Source of the DNA: Lamellibrachia satsuma
Taxonomy: Eukaryota; Annelida; Polychaeta; Sabellida; Siboglinidae
Length of the DNA stretch: 64,000 nucleotides
Reading direction: 5' to 3'
Assembly (NCBI GenBank): GCA_033239005.1
Contig: BSQZ01000130.1
Coordinates: 218,501 to 282,500 of the forward strand
The notes beneath the pieces are model-generated. The model worked only from the letters and a program-made list of their open reading frames with translations, searched no databases and was not told the DNA's origin. Numbering within the stretch: the stretch's first letter is position 1; each line of letters opens with the position of its first letter. Of the stretch, positions 34,811 to 43,763 are shown in pieces. Made by a program: the position numbers and the translations under genes.

Positions 34811-35294
34811 ATTTTCGTACGTGTTACTGTAAATTACCGCCGTTTGTTGTTCATGATGCGTAACTAAGACTAACTTGCATTGGTTCACCATCTGATGCGT
34901 AGCTAAACGAGTTGTCATTGGTTGATATATCAACGCGTTACTATTTAATTCAACGCGTAACTATCTTCGCGTTGTCATTGGTTGATATATCAACGCGTTA
35001 CTATTTAATTCAACGCGTAACTATCTTCGCGTTTTCATTGGTTGGTATATCAACGCGTTACTATTTAATTCAACGCGTAACTATCTTCGCGTTTTCATTG
35101 GTTGGTATATCAACGCGTAACTATCTTCGCGTTTTCATTGGTTGGTATATCAACGCGTTACTATTTAATTCAACGCGTAACTATCTTCGCGTTTTCATTG
35201 GTTGGTATATCAACGCGTAACTATCTTCGCGTTGTCATTGGTTGATATATCAACGCGTTACTATCTAATTCAACGCGTAACTATCTTCGCGTTT
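34811..35294 (-). repeat. Right terminal inverted repeat with 60/40-bp array
   Basis: Inverted copy of the left arm. The array has about 6.5 units: 60-bp units begin at 34921, 34981, 35041 and 35141, and 40-bp units at 35101 and 35201 lack the internal TTACTATTTAATTCAACGCG segment. Outside 35294 the sequence changes at once into the gag region of a Gypsy-like element. The longer arm shows that the array has expanded unequally. Confidence 0.93.
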
Positions 35295-35317
35295 ATGGCC
35301 CTAACGGCCTGCCATAC

Positions 35318-36310
35318 TTACCTCGCTTGTGACACCTGAGGCGCAACCCCGTTTCCCGACGGCTGAGAATGTATGTTGCGCAGTCGACAAACACGAGCAT
35401 AATGTCCAAGTTTCCCACAATGGAAACACGATATCGTCCGGCGGGCGGCGTCACGAGGCTCGCGTCTGTCGTTCTCACTGCCAGGCGTCGGCATGTAGCG
35501 ACGGGTGGTTGTCGGCGGGGGGCGTGGGTCGTGTCTGGCCTCGATCTTCGCCAGCTTCGTTGCCAGCTTTTGAACCATGGAAGCCAGTGAGTCGACCATC
35601 GCAACCAGGGGGTCCGTTGTCTTGCAGCTGGAGACGTTGGCGGCTCCTATTTCCATCGGCGATTCGTGTCGTCCCAGGCGGCTATACGCGTCATTACGTT
35701 CACAGAACCGTATAGTTGATCTAATCGCTTCGTCAAGCGAAGCAGGCGCTGCCTGTTCGATCAGCTGTCGTGCGAGGCTATCAGATGTTAACCCTCGGGC
35801 AAATGTACGGATCAGAACGGATTCTTGGTCGGGATTTCGTAAGCCGCTTGGGTAGCAAATGTCACTAATGTCTCGGAAGCGTCGGACAAACTGTTGCGTT
35901 GGTTCGTACGCGCTCTGACGCACCTTGTCAAGTTCGTCACGTAATGCTGCGGTTTCGTCGATCTTAAGAAAGTTGCTAGCCAAATGATCACGGAAGTCTG
36001 GCCATGGAATGGCGGCTCGGCCGATTTGATTTGCCGCTATTGTTCTTTCGATGAAACGTTCCAACTCAAATCGGAGCGGACCAGAGACAGTTTTAGCCGC
36101 TATTTCGATGATGCTGGCTGCACCGACTTGATTAAAAGCTAAAGTAACTTCACGGATCCAATTACGTACTGCCGATGTAGAGGAACCATCACAAGTATGT
36201 GTTTGTCTGATTAAATCACGTATTTGTTCATGGGTGGTTTGGATAGCACGACGTTCCGTTTCCTGCTGAACAAGTCCGATCGTATAGTTTTGAAATTGTG
36301 CTGGATCCAT
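35318..36310 (-). CDS. Gag of Gypsy-like element 1
   Basis: An uninterrupted 330-residue minus-strand ORF. Residues about 20-250 are helical, capsid-like ('AVRNWIREVTLAFNQVGAAS', 'RDHLASNFLKID'). Residues 295-308 form a CCHC zinc knuckle (C-F-H-C-x4-H-x4-C), which binds RNA in retroelement Gag proteins. Two related, damaged copies lie at 47146-49055 and 53150-54040, giving the family assignment. The element's 5' LTR lies upstream at 36748-37630. Nothing of protease or pol follows: the sequence meets the transposon's right inverted repeat 23 bp after the stop, so the element is truncated. Confidence 0.88.
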   Translation of the reverse strand: MDPAQFQNYTIGLVQQETERRAIQTTHEQIRDLIRQTHTCDGSSTSAVRNWIREVTLAFNQVGAASIIEIAAKTVSGPLRFELERFIERTIAANQIGRAAIPWPDFRDHLASNFLKIDETAALRDELDKVRQSAYEPTQQFVRRFRDISDICYPSGLRNPDQESVLIRTFARGLTSDSLARQLIEQAAPASLDEAIRSTIRFCERNDAYSRLGRHESPMEIGAANVSSCKTTDPLVAMVDSLASMVQKLATKLAKIEARHDPRPPPTTTRRYMPTPGSENDRREPRDAARRTISCFHCGKLGHYARVCRLRNIHSQPSGNGVAPQVSQAR

Positions 36311-36578
36311 CGTGTGTGTGTGCTTTGATCGTCACGCAGCAAATACACGTTTTACGTAGTAAAAGTCAATCATGGAGTCAGTCATCACTGTCAGTTTCAC
36401 GTTGGCTCAGCGCCAATGTACGTCTGAACGAAGTTATAAGTAAAAAAAAATCGTAGTTGGTGTGCCATACGGTACGTTGAAACGACGTACTTTACATTCT
36501 GTTATTCGGTGGTGGTTCGTCATCGTCGTGACAGTGCACACAACGTCAATGGTTCTTTGGAAAGTCTCTGGACACTAG

Positions 36579-36747
36579 TCAGTGTACGTTTTAACAGCCT
36601 TGAACGTTAAAAAAAAAAATCGCTGGTGCCTCTCGCCAGTGTACGTTTAAAAGCATTGTGCGTTAAAAAAAAACCGGTCGTGCGTCTCGCCAGTGTACGT
36701 TTTAACAGTCTTGTGCGTTAAAAAAAATCGCTGGTGCGTCTCGCCAG
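36579..36747 (-). repeat. 54-bp leader repeats carrying primer-binding-site-like copies
   Basis: Between LTR and gag, CTGGCGAGACGCACCAGCG-type segments (minus strand) recur at 54-bp spacing (36633, 36687, 36741 on the plus strand as TCGCCAG), separated by A/T runs. The copy directly after the LTR is the expected primer-binding site, which should start with TGG. Confidence 0.75.
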
Positions 36748-37630
36748 TGTAAAATTCTCGCTTCTCTTAAGGGCGCGTGCATTCGTTGAGAATACTCACA
36801 GTTGTGTAGTAATTGTCTTTGTCGCTCGCCAGATCGTCTAGCTGCTTACTGATAATACCGCAGACGATCAGATCGGTATAATAAGCCGTGAACGCATCTT
36901 CCAGGTTCGCAAGATTTTATTAACGCAGAAGTGTAGATCGTACAACATAGACTGGTCTCTCTACCACTGTTCTTGTGTCGTCCATTTAACATTTAAAAGT
37001 CTTCAATAAATTTAGTTTTCTAATGGTAAGGTAGGTATGGGCCGGCGTGGCCCATCCTTGCCGATAATTTTGAGTCCAAATTGAACGAGGTGCGTGGTAA
37101 TTTAGATCGCGCGCACCCGTTGCTTTATGAGTCTATTTCTGGCCTATTTATACCAGAGCTTTCAGAAGAACCCCGCCTCAGTGGAGGCGCGGTTAACCAT
37201 TTTAGGAAATCGAGAAAGCCGTTATTGGCCGATGTCCATATACAACCGTCATCCCCGTACATGCTGGAAATGACCGTTGTATGCAAGGTATCGGGTCACC
37301 TTCGGAACCTCCCAGAACTGGGAGACCTTCTTGTGTCCTTGGGGACTGTCAGTTGCCAACTAAACCAGTTTCTTATGGCCTGCATTCTAAATCGGGTAAA
37401 CATTTCTCCCGTTTGACAGTCCAGTTATTATTACAGTCGGGGCGACTCTACCCCTCCCTACTGTGTATACTAAACAATAAGCAAAGCTGCAAACTGGCCA
37501 GAAACTAGCTTGCCTTACATAAGTTGTATCAACTTGGGTTTTCTTTATGCTAACGTCAAATTATTGATTAAATATGTCTGCAATGACCACTATCTCTGTT
37601 CTTACAATTTTAGGCTGACCAAACCTTACA
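36748..37630 (-). mobile_element. 5' LTR of Gypsy-like element 1
   Basis: 883 bp with TGTAAGG...TTTTACA ends on the minus strand, directly upstream of the gag leader. It contains TATAAATA (37152-37145) and AATAAA (36919-36914) in the right order for an LTR. A block with AAGGTAGGTATGGGCCGGCG (37028 onward) has positional counterparts in the LTRs at 49400 and 54083. The outer boundary is inferred from the TG...CA rule. Confidence 0.65.
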
Positions 37631-37699
37631 ATGTGATTTCATCACCGCCTGTTAAAAGGAATATGTTAAGCAGATACGGTTTATAAAGCGTACGTCCAT

Positions 37700-38400
37700 A
37701 TGGACGTATTCAGTCGACTTTGCAATTGCCATTAGTGTGTGAAATACACACAGAGCGCTATAGCTGCGCATTTCTGTCGCTTTATTTCTGTCTCAGTCGG
37801 CGCTAAGTCGCGTCGCTTTCTGAAATACTTCGTCTTCGATAATGACTCACTGGCACTGTCGAATCTGGCCGCTGCTTCGCGAGCAGTTACAGACCGTGTC
37901 TTGGGGCGGAGCGATCTGTCTGTCGGGGGTCGGGTAAGCCTGGGGTTCGGCTGTCGGTCCTCGCGGGGCGGGTCATATCTATGAAGCGCCATCCATGTCA
38001 GTGAAGCGCGCATGTGATTGGTCAGTCACCGCTCCGCGTCGCGCCGTTCGTGTCAGTGAAGCGCGCATGGGATTGGTCAACGGTCGCGACGCGCTTCCCT
38101 CACGGTCCCGAAATAGCTGTCCTGTTTTGCAGTGACGTCAGTCACCCCACTTTTCTGGAGTTGTGCCCATGAGGGGGGGGGGTCACTCAATACATCGCCA
38201 GCTAGTACGTACATCATATCCTCCCGACAAAATCCACGTTTTATTTTCTGTATCCAACGCACGCTAACGCATGCAAGTTACAATGCTATTGAGCTTACTG
38301 CTTTCATATTTCGTATTTTAAATAAGATAAATGTATGTTTTATATAAGTGACGTCAGTCGCCTCTTAACTTGGCTAGCTGCGCAGATATAAATAGAACGT
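37700..38400. promoter_or_regulatory. GC-rich promoter-like block with CCAAT, CRE and TATA motifs
   Basis: Contains two direct copies of GTCAGTGAAGCGCGCATG followed by ATTGGTCA (inverted CCAAT) at about 37997 and 38050, palindromic CRE sites TGACGTCA at 38133-38140 and 38349-38356, and ATATAAATAG near 38386. GC content is raised in 37740-38110. No open gene follows, so it may be an orphan LTR or transposon promoter. Confidence 0.4.
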
Positions 38401-38404
38401 TGCC

Positions 38405-38610
38405 GGTGAACTCAGCCTGTTTGAGGGCGTGATGTTGGCCAGAAACAAGTGTCCGACAGTGAACCCGGCCTGTGCGGCAGTGATCTCGGCCTGTAATTTT
38501 CTGTAAAAACCGACGTTAGATAAAGCTTCTTCTTGTCTAGTCAGAGATCTCGGCCTGTTTGAGGGAATGATGTAGGCCAGAAATAAGTGTTTGTAAAATA
38601 AAACGTTGTA
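38405..38610. repeat. Direct repeat, 131-bp spacing
   Basis: CGGCCTGTTTGAGGGAATGA TGTAGGCCAGAAATAAGTGT (about 38550) matches CAGCCTGTTTGAGGGCGTGA TGTTGGCCAGAAACAAGTGT (about 38416). Local duplication of unknown origin. Confidence 0.75.
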
Positions 38611-38689
38611 TTATATATTGTGATAACTGCTATATACTCCAGTAATCGACTCAATAATGTACAATATTGCATCCCAGCAAACACACTAC

Positions 38690-38945
38690 GTATATACAAC
38701 GTTGTATGAAGGTAATGGTTTGGTAACGTCAGGAATTGCGTTTTATTAACGTTGTGTCAACGTAGTCTATCTACGTTGTGACAATACGTAACAACAACGT
38801 AACAGTATTACGTTCTACTTACGTAGTGTCCACGTACTGCAACTACGTTGTGCCAGTACGTAGCAAAGACGTAACGATATTACGTCGTGTCCACGTACTC
38901 CAACTACGTTGTGCCAGTACGTAGCAACAACGTAGCGATATTACT
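38690..38945. repeat. ACGT-rich 61-bp tandem repeat
   Basis: Two well-matched units start at 38821 and 38882 (ACGTAGTGTCCACGTACTGC and its variant), with a more diverged unit before them. Each unit contains five or six ACGT tetramers at 8-15 bp spacing. No coding sense. Confidence 0.85.
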
Positions 38946-39595
38946 TATAATTATATTATCTTCCTACAATTTTTCTGACATTATTATGCCGTTTCCAGAC
39001 ATGTTTGGCGCGTTGTCACTACCTTTATAATACATTTATACCACGTGAAATAAAAGGATTTCCTGACATTATCAAACTACTAATATTATCGTATATGCAA
39101 CGTCTTTTACTTGGATAATCCATTATAATTTTAGAGTCCATCGTAATGATATATATTACGTAGAAATAACGATCGTTGCATGGGGCGGCTCGATTCAATA
39201 CTGTAAGATATTTTAAATTTTATGCATAGTTATAACAACATTTCTACAAAACTTGTCCATCAAATGAACTTTATTATGAAGCGTTTTAAAATTTACAGTG
39301 TTATGATACAGTAATACTTATTGTTTAAACATTACTTTTTTAAATAAGCTATCATCTGTCTACAAATGTTATAATGAAACACAATTCCTACACTTAACGT
39401 CAGTCCCTCCAAATGACACAAATCAGCTGAAATACCATTAGACATAACAGTTGTAAATAACAATTTTAACTTAATCTGCATTTTACACACAATTAATTTA
39501 CATGACATTACTCTACAACATAATGACGCAGAATTACAGCACTAGTGTTACATTACTGTTACCACTTTATAAATGTTAACATACAGAAAAACTAC
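38946..39595. other. No recognisable feature
   Basis: AT-rich sequence leading up to the RTE-like LINE; no ORF worth reporting. Confidence 0.5.
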
Positions 39596-39613
39596 AATTA
39601 TACTTACTTTTAC

Positions 39614-42148
39614 TTAGTCCTCTTCGTGCCCGGTGGCACATAAGGCATCGACAAGAGAGCGCCACTGCTGTCGGTCTGCAGCCCATTTGGTGATGTTGTT
39701 CCATGTCAGGCCGCATTCTTTCATCTCCTTCACCACTGTACGTCTCCATATTTCTTTTGGGCGACCACGTCTCCTTTTTCCATCTGCTGTCCAGCGTAAG
39801 GCTGTCTTGGGCAGTGCGCCAGGTGACATTCGGCACACGTGTCCAAGCCATCTCCATCGTCTCTTCTTTATCTGTGTGGCCAAGGCTGTTGCATCTGTTT
39901 TGCGGTGCAGCTCTTCATTAGTGATGGTGTTGGGCCAAAATACTCCTAGGATCTTCCGTAGACACTTGTTTTGGAAGGTTTCAAGCTTGTGTGCTAGCTT
40001 GGCTGTCAGTTTCCAGCACTCGGAGCCGTAGAGAAGTACACTGAGAACATTACTATTGTACAGTCTCAGTTTTGTTTCCAATCTCAGTTGCTTGGATTTC
40101 CAGATGGGCTTCAGCATAGCGAAGGTCTGACTTGCCTTTCTGATCCTAGCCGTGGCATCTTTTGCAGAGTCTCCATCTGTTGTGATTTTGCTTCCCAGGT
40201 ATGCAAAGTCCTGAACGTCTTCCAAAGCCTCACTGTTGTTTATGTTGTTTATGGTGATGGGGTTATCTGTCTTGTTGTTGATCCTCATCAGTTTGGTTTT
40301 TGCTGTGTTGAGCTTTAACCCAATCTGTGGTGCTGTTCTTGTGAGTTTGTCCATCTTTTCTTGCATGTCCTTGTGCCTGTTAGACAGCAGTCCAATGTCA
40401 TCTGCATAGTCCAGGTCTTCCAAGATCGAGGTAAGTGTCCATCTGATTCCTCTGTTTCCATTTTTGGTGGTTTCTATCATCAGCCAGTCGATGGCAAGGG
40501 TGAAAAGAAATGGTGAGAGAATGCATCCCTGTTTTACTCCAGATTTTACGCTAAAGCTGTCTGACATGTGAATGTTACAGGCGAGTTGACACTGGACGTC
40601 TGTGTAAAGTATCTTGATCACATTTACCATCTTCTGTGGGATCCCGTAGTGACGTAATATTCTCCACAGGGATTCTCTGTGAAGGCTGTCAAAGGCCTTT
40701 TCAAAGTCAATGAAGGCAATGTAGATCGTACTGTTCCATTCCGTGCTTTGTTCCAAAATCTGCCGTAGCGTGAAAATGTGGTCGATGCATGACTTTCCTC
40801 TTCTGAAACCGGCTTGTTCCTGGCGGAGGATTGTATCTGTAGCTGCTGATATTCTCTTCAGGATTATGCGGCTGAAAATCTTGCATGTCATTGATAACAA
40901 GGTTATGCCCCGCCAGTTGTTACAGTTCCCCAAGTCGCCCTTCTTTGGTAGCTTGATAATTGTGCCTGTCTTCCAATCATCTGGTGTGTTTTCTTCATCC
41001 CATATTCTCTGGAAGATCTGGCAGAGGATTCTGGGTGTTTCTTTTTCATCTGCTTTCAGCATTTCTGCGCAGACGCTGTCGCTTCCTGGTGCTTTTCCAT
41101 TCTTCTGGGCTTTAATGGCTTCTCTGACTTCTGCTTCAGTGATTTGGTCGAGGGTGATTTCAAGGTCATCTGCTGCCTCCGGGATGTCTGCAAGTCTGGG
41201 TGGATCTGCACGATTGAGAACCTGTTGGAAATGCTCCTTCCATCTCTCTATCTTCTCTTTCTCGACTGTGATTATCTTTCCATCTGCATCTTTCAATGGG
41301 AGATTCTGGTTTGTACCTGTATCTCCTTTCTGCTTCTTGGTTACTTGGTAGAGTGACTTCATATCCTTTCTTCTTGCTGCTGCTTCTGCGTCTTCTGCGA
41401 GGTTTTCAATGTAAGTTCGTTTGTCTACTCTGGTACTCCGTTTTGCTTCTTTGTCTTTTTGTGAGTATTCTCTTGAAAGTCTTTCTTTGAGTCTTGGGGA
41501 CTTTGTGGTGAGCAGATTTTTCTTTATTCCTTTCCTTTGGTCTATTTTGTTCCAAGTTGATGTGGAAATCCACAGCTCTTTCTTTGCTCTTCTGTGGCCT
41601 AGCACTGCTTTCCCTGCTAGCTCCATGGCCATGTTGAAACTGTGTATAGTCATCTCTGTTTCCTCCTGCAGAATATCAAAACTGTTCTTCAGAGCAATTG
41701 TGAACTGTTGCTTGGTTTCTGGGTTTTGTAGCTTGGTGGTATCAAATCGCTCTTTCTTCTTCTCTCCTACCTTTGCCTTTCTCAGTTTCAGTGCAAGTTT
41801 TCCTATCAACAGGTCGTGGTCGCTGCCAGCATCAGCTAGTCTCCTTGTGTTGACGTCTTGTAGAGAGCGTCTCCATTTTCCATTAACAAGGATGTGATCT
41901 ATTTGACTCTCAGTTCTGCCGTCTGGGGATCTCCATGTCAGCTTATGTATTGTCTTATGTTGGAAGAGTGTCCCTCCAATCACGAGGCCATTCTCCCCAC
42001 ATATGTCACACAATCTGCTGCCGTTATCAGTCATTGTACCTGTTCCGTGTTTGCCCATGATCCTTTCCCTGTTAGTGTTGTCGCTCCCAACTCGTGCATT
42101 GAAATCTCCAAGAACCACTAGTACGTCGTGTTTGGGGATGTCTTCCAA
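39614..42148 (-). CDS. Endonuclease-reverse transcriptase (ORF2) of RTE-like LINE, main part
   Basis: 844 codons open. It starts in the second half of the AP endonuclease ('VLVVLGDFNARVGSD', 'SDHDLLIGKL'), then a linker, the RT domain from about residue 340 ('FIDFEKAFDSLHRE', 'GVKQGCILSPFLFTLAIDW', 'LDYADDIGLLSN'; YADD active site intact) and a C-terminal domain with 'RRWRWLGHVCRMSPGALPK' and 'GRPKEIWRRTV'. This order and C-terminus are typical of RTE/Proto2-type LINEs of invertebrates. The true N-terminus lies upstream, at 42277-42765, with 'GCWNVRTLYQTGRLAEVL', separated by one frameshift and one stop. The enzyme copies its own RNA into a nicked genomic site. This copy is nearly intact and therefore young. 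Confidence 0.92.
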   Translation of the reverse strand: MEDIPKHDVLVVLGDFNARVGSDNTNRERIMGKHGTGTMTDNGSRLCDICGENGLVIGGTLFQHKTIHKLTWRSPDGRTESQIDHILVNGKWRRSLQDVNTRRLADAGSDHDLLIGKLALKLRKAKVGEKKKERFDTTKLQNPETKQQFTIALKNSFDILQEETEMTIHSFNMAMELAGKAVLGHRRAKKELWISTSTWNKIDQRKGIKKNLLTTKSPRLKERLSREYSQKDKEAKRSTRVDKRTYIENLAEDAEAAARRKDMKSLYQVTKKQKGDTGTNQNLPLKDADGKIITVEKEKIERWKEHFQQVLNRADPPRLADIPEAADDLEITLDQITEAEVREAIKAQKNGKAPGSDSVCAEMLKADEKETPRILCQIFQRIWDEENTPDDWKTGTIIKLPKKGDLGNCNNWRGITLLSMTCKIFSRIILKRISAATDTILRQEQAGFRRGKSCIDHIFTLRQILEQSTEWNSTIYIAFIDFEKAFDSLHRESLWRILRHYGIPQKMVNVIKILYTDVQCQLACNIHMSDSFSVKSGVKQGCILSPFLFTLAIDWLMIETTKNGNRGIRWTLTSILEDLDYADDIGLLSNRHKDMQEKMDKLTRTAPQIGLKLNTAKTKLMRINNKTDNPITINNINNSEALEDVQDFAYLGSKITTDGDSAKDATARIRKASQTFAMLKPIWKSKQLRLETKLRLYNSNVLSVLLYGSECWKLTAKLAHKLETFQNKCLRKILGVFWPNTITNEELHRKTDATALATQIKKRRWRWLGHVCRMSPGALPKTALRWTADGKRRRGRPKEIWRRTVVKEMKECGLTWNNITKWAADRQQWRSLVDALCATGHEED

Positions 42149-42276
42149 AATTTACTGAAGACTGTCATAGAAGTTATCTTTTTCTTCTTTTTCTGCTTCC
42201 TCTGTATGTGCGTAACAGGTTACCACTGAGAGTTTGATAAATCTGGACTTAAATCTAGCATAAAGAAATCGTTCAG

Positions 42277-42765
42277 TTATTGGTTTCCATTCAAGAAGAG
42301 TGTTACCTTTCTCTGGATGATCAGGGCTACTCCCTGTCTATGCTGGTTGTCCTCTCTGCCTGACCACAGTATGGTGTCTCCTGTCGCCAGTTGTCGTTTT
42401 CCAGCTCCAGTCCATCTAGCCTCCATGATACCTAGAAGGCTGATTTTGTATTGGTGCATTTCCTGGAGAACCTCTGCCAGTCTTCCTGTCTGATAGAGTG
42501 TTCTCACATTCCAGCATCCGATGTTGATAAAAGTTTTGGGTGTAAGGAGATCCGCCATCGGGGTGAAGACTTCCTTGCGGGTTTGGTCCCCATCCTTCAT
42601 AAGTCCAGTTGCCTGTACTGCTTCTCTCCTACCGCCCGGTGCAGTTTTCTCCCTTGTTTCAGTTTCCGTAGCTAGGCTGTTTTTACGGGGTGGGGTCGCT
42701 GGCCCCACGCCCAACCCTCCTCTTTTATCCGGGCTTGGGACCGGCAGGAAATTCTCAAAGAGCAT
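42277..42765 (-). pseudogene. N-terminal endonuclease part of the RTE-like LINE
   Basis: 163 codons. The first 75 residues are Pro/Arg/Lys-rich and unassigned. Residues 85-150 are the start of an APE endonuclease ('NIGCWNVRTLYQTG', 'LLGIMEARWTGAGKRQL'; the E is the metal-binding glutamate). The frame is lost near 42280 but coding-like sequence continues in another frame to the TAA at 42152-42154 and then joins the 844-codon ORF. Confidence 0.85.
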
Positions 42766-42824
42766 TTTCCAGGCAGAGTTAATTAATTAATTATACAGCA
42801 TAGTGCTAAAGCAAAATAACTAAC

Positions 42825-43376
42825 CTAGAATATGGAACAACTGTTGTAAGGGAGTCTCATCGTGATGGTTGGATATCCTCCGAAGATGTGGTTCAATCAC
42901 TGGCAAGGCGTCTGCGATGTCCCAGTGGTTCCCTGTGACTGGCACTGCTGTTGCTGCGTTGACAGTGGCTGGCATGGTGGTTGTTTCGTTGACAGTGGCT
43001 GGCATGGCGGTTGCTGCGTTGACGGTTGCTGGCATGGCGGTTGCTGCGTTGACAGTGGCTGGCATGGCGGTTGTTTCATTGACAGTGCCTGGCATGGTGG
43101 TTGCTGTTTTGACAGTGGCTGGCATGGCGGTTGCTGCATTGACAGTGGCTGGCATGGCGGTTGCTGCGTTGACAGTGGCTGGCATGGTGGTTGTTTCGTT
43201 GACAGTGGTTGGCATGGCGGTTGCTGCGTTGACAGTGGCTGGCATGGCGGTTGTTTCATTGACAGTGCCTGGCATGGTGGTTGCTGTTTTGACAGTGGCT
43301 GGCATGGCGGTTGCTGCATTGACAGTGGCTGGCATGGCGGTTGCTGCGTTGACAGTGGCTGGCATGGCGGTTGTTT
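42825..43376 (-). repeat. 30-bp minisatellite, about 14 units, possible coding exon
   Basis: The unit (plus strand) GTTGCTGCGTTGACAGTGGC TGGCATGGCG repeats from about 42950 to 43375. A 180-bp higher-order period is visible (43071 and 43251 begin the same six-unit block). On the minus strand it encodes 'ATAMPATVNA' repeats within a 190-codon ORF, followed by a non-repetitive 'WDIADALPVIEPHLRRISNH' segment and a potential donor CTAG/GTTAGT at 42825; TTCTGCAG at 43377 could be the acceptor. Four other frames are also open across it because the period is a multiple of three, so openness alone proves nothing. Confidence 0.8.
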
Positions 43377-43406
43377 CTGCAGAACGCAAGTGGTCCCAAT
43401 TATATA

Positions 43407-43408
<2 letters not shown>

Positions 43409-43471
<63 letters not shown>
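43409..43471. repeat. (AT)n microsatellite
   Basis: About 60 bp of alternating AT at the boundary between the minisatellite and unassigned sequence upstream of the Gypsy element remnant. Confidence 0.97.
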
Positions 43472-43477
<6 letters not shown>

Positions 43478-43763
43478 TTTACAACATTTTCAGTAAGGTT
43501 TTAAATGCTGTTTATGTAAGTAATTAAAATGTGATGTACTGGCTGGGAAGCTGTTATGCTCAACTGTATGTTATCTCTAAATATGTGAGGAAAGAATGTA
43601 AACCCTTGAAGCCAATAGCCCAAGTTGGTTTGGCCCTACATATTATTACTGCATTATATGTATGTCATTGTTTAACATTATATGTCTTGCACTGAGAATG
43701 TGACCTGGAGAAAAAGTGTTGTTTTATGGAGTTTGATGTTTTTTAACATGATATTGTACTTGT

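Larger units (their letters stand above)
20899..35294. mobile_element. Large DNA transposon with IS3-like integrase and HECT ligase genes (candidate IS3EU-type)
   Basis: A 14.4 kb unit is bounded by inverted repeats: 20899-21224 on the left and 34811-35294 on the right. The inner 130 bp of the arms match almost exactly in inverted orientation (for example AACAACAAACGGCGGTAATT at about 21162 and its complement near 34830); outside this each arm is a 60-bp tandem array. Inside are two convergent genes, a DDE integrase (21256-24722, plus) and a HECT E3 ligase (34404-25207, minus), each beginning just inside an arm. No polymerase B, ATPase or capsid gene is seen, which argues against a Polinton. 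Related integrases with long TIRs are known as IS3EU; that assignment is inference. No clear target-site duplication was found. Confidence 0.8.
39604..42788 (-). mobile_element. RTE-like LINE, nearly full length, target duplication AATTATAC
   Basis: The element is bounded by AATTATAC at 39596-39603 and again at 42789-42796, a plausible 8-bp target-site duplication. Its 3' UTR is only about 10 bp (AAGTAAAAGTAA-like), as usual for RTE elements. The 5' part encodes the start of an APE-type endonuclease (42277-42765) and the main ORF follows at 39614-42148. One frameshift (about 42280-42300) and one TAA (42152-42154) interrupt the coding sequence. Confidence 0.88.

Noticed and set aside
20899..35294. 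Polinton/Maverick or other giant virus-like transposon
   Set aside because: There is an rve integrase, but I see no DNA polymerase B, packaging ATPase, protease or capsid gene in the 14 kb; the remaining space is introns of the HECT gene.
35329..35855. Plus-strand ORFs opposite gag 1
   Set aside because: The minus-strand 330-codon gag with a zinc knuckle explains this region; the plus-strand frames are shadows.
42862..43411. Two ~180-codon plus-strand ORFs rich in Cys/Gly/His or Val/Ala
   Set aside because: The 30-bp period keeps several frames open at once; the cysteine-rich translation is not evidence of a toxin or metal-binding protein.
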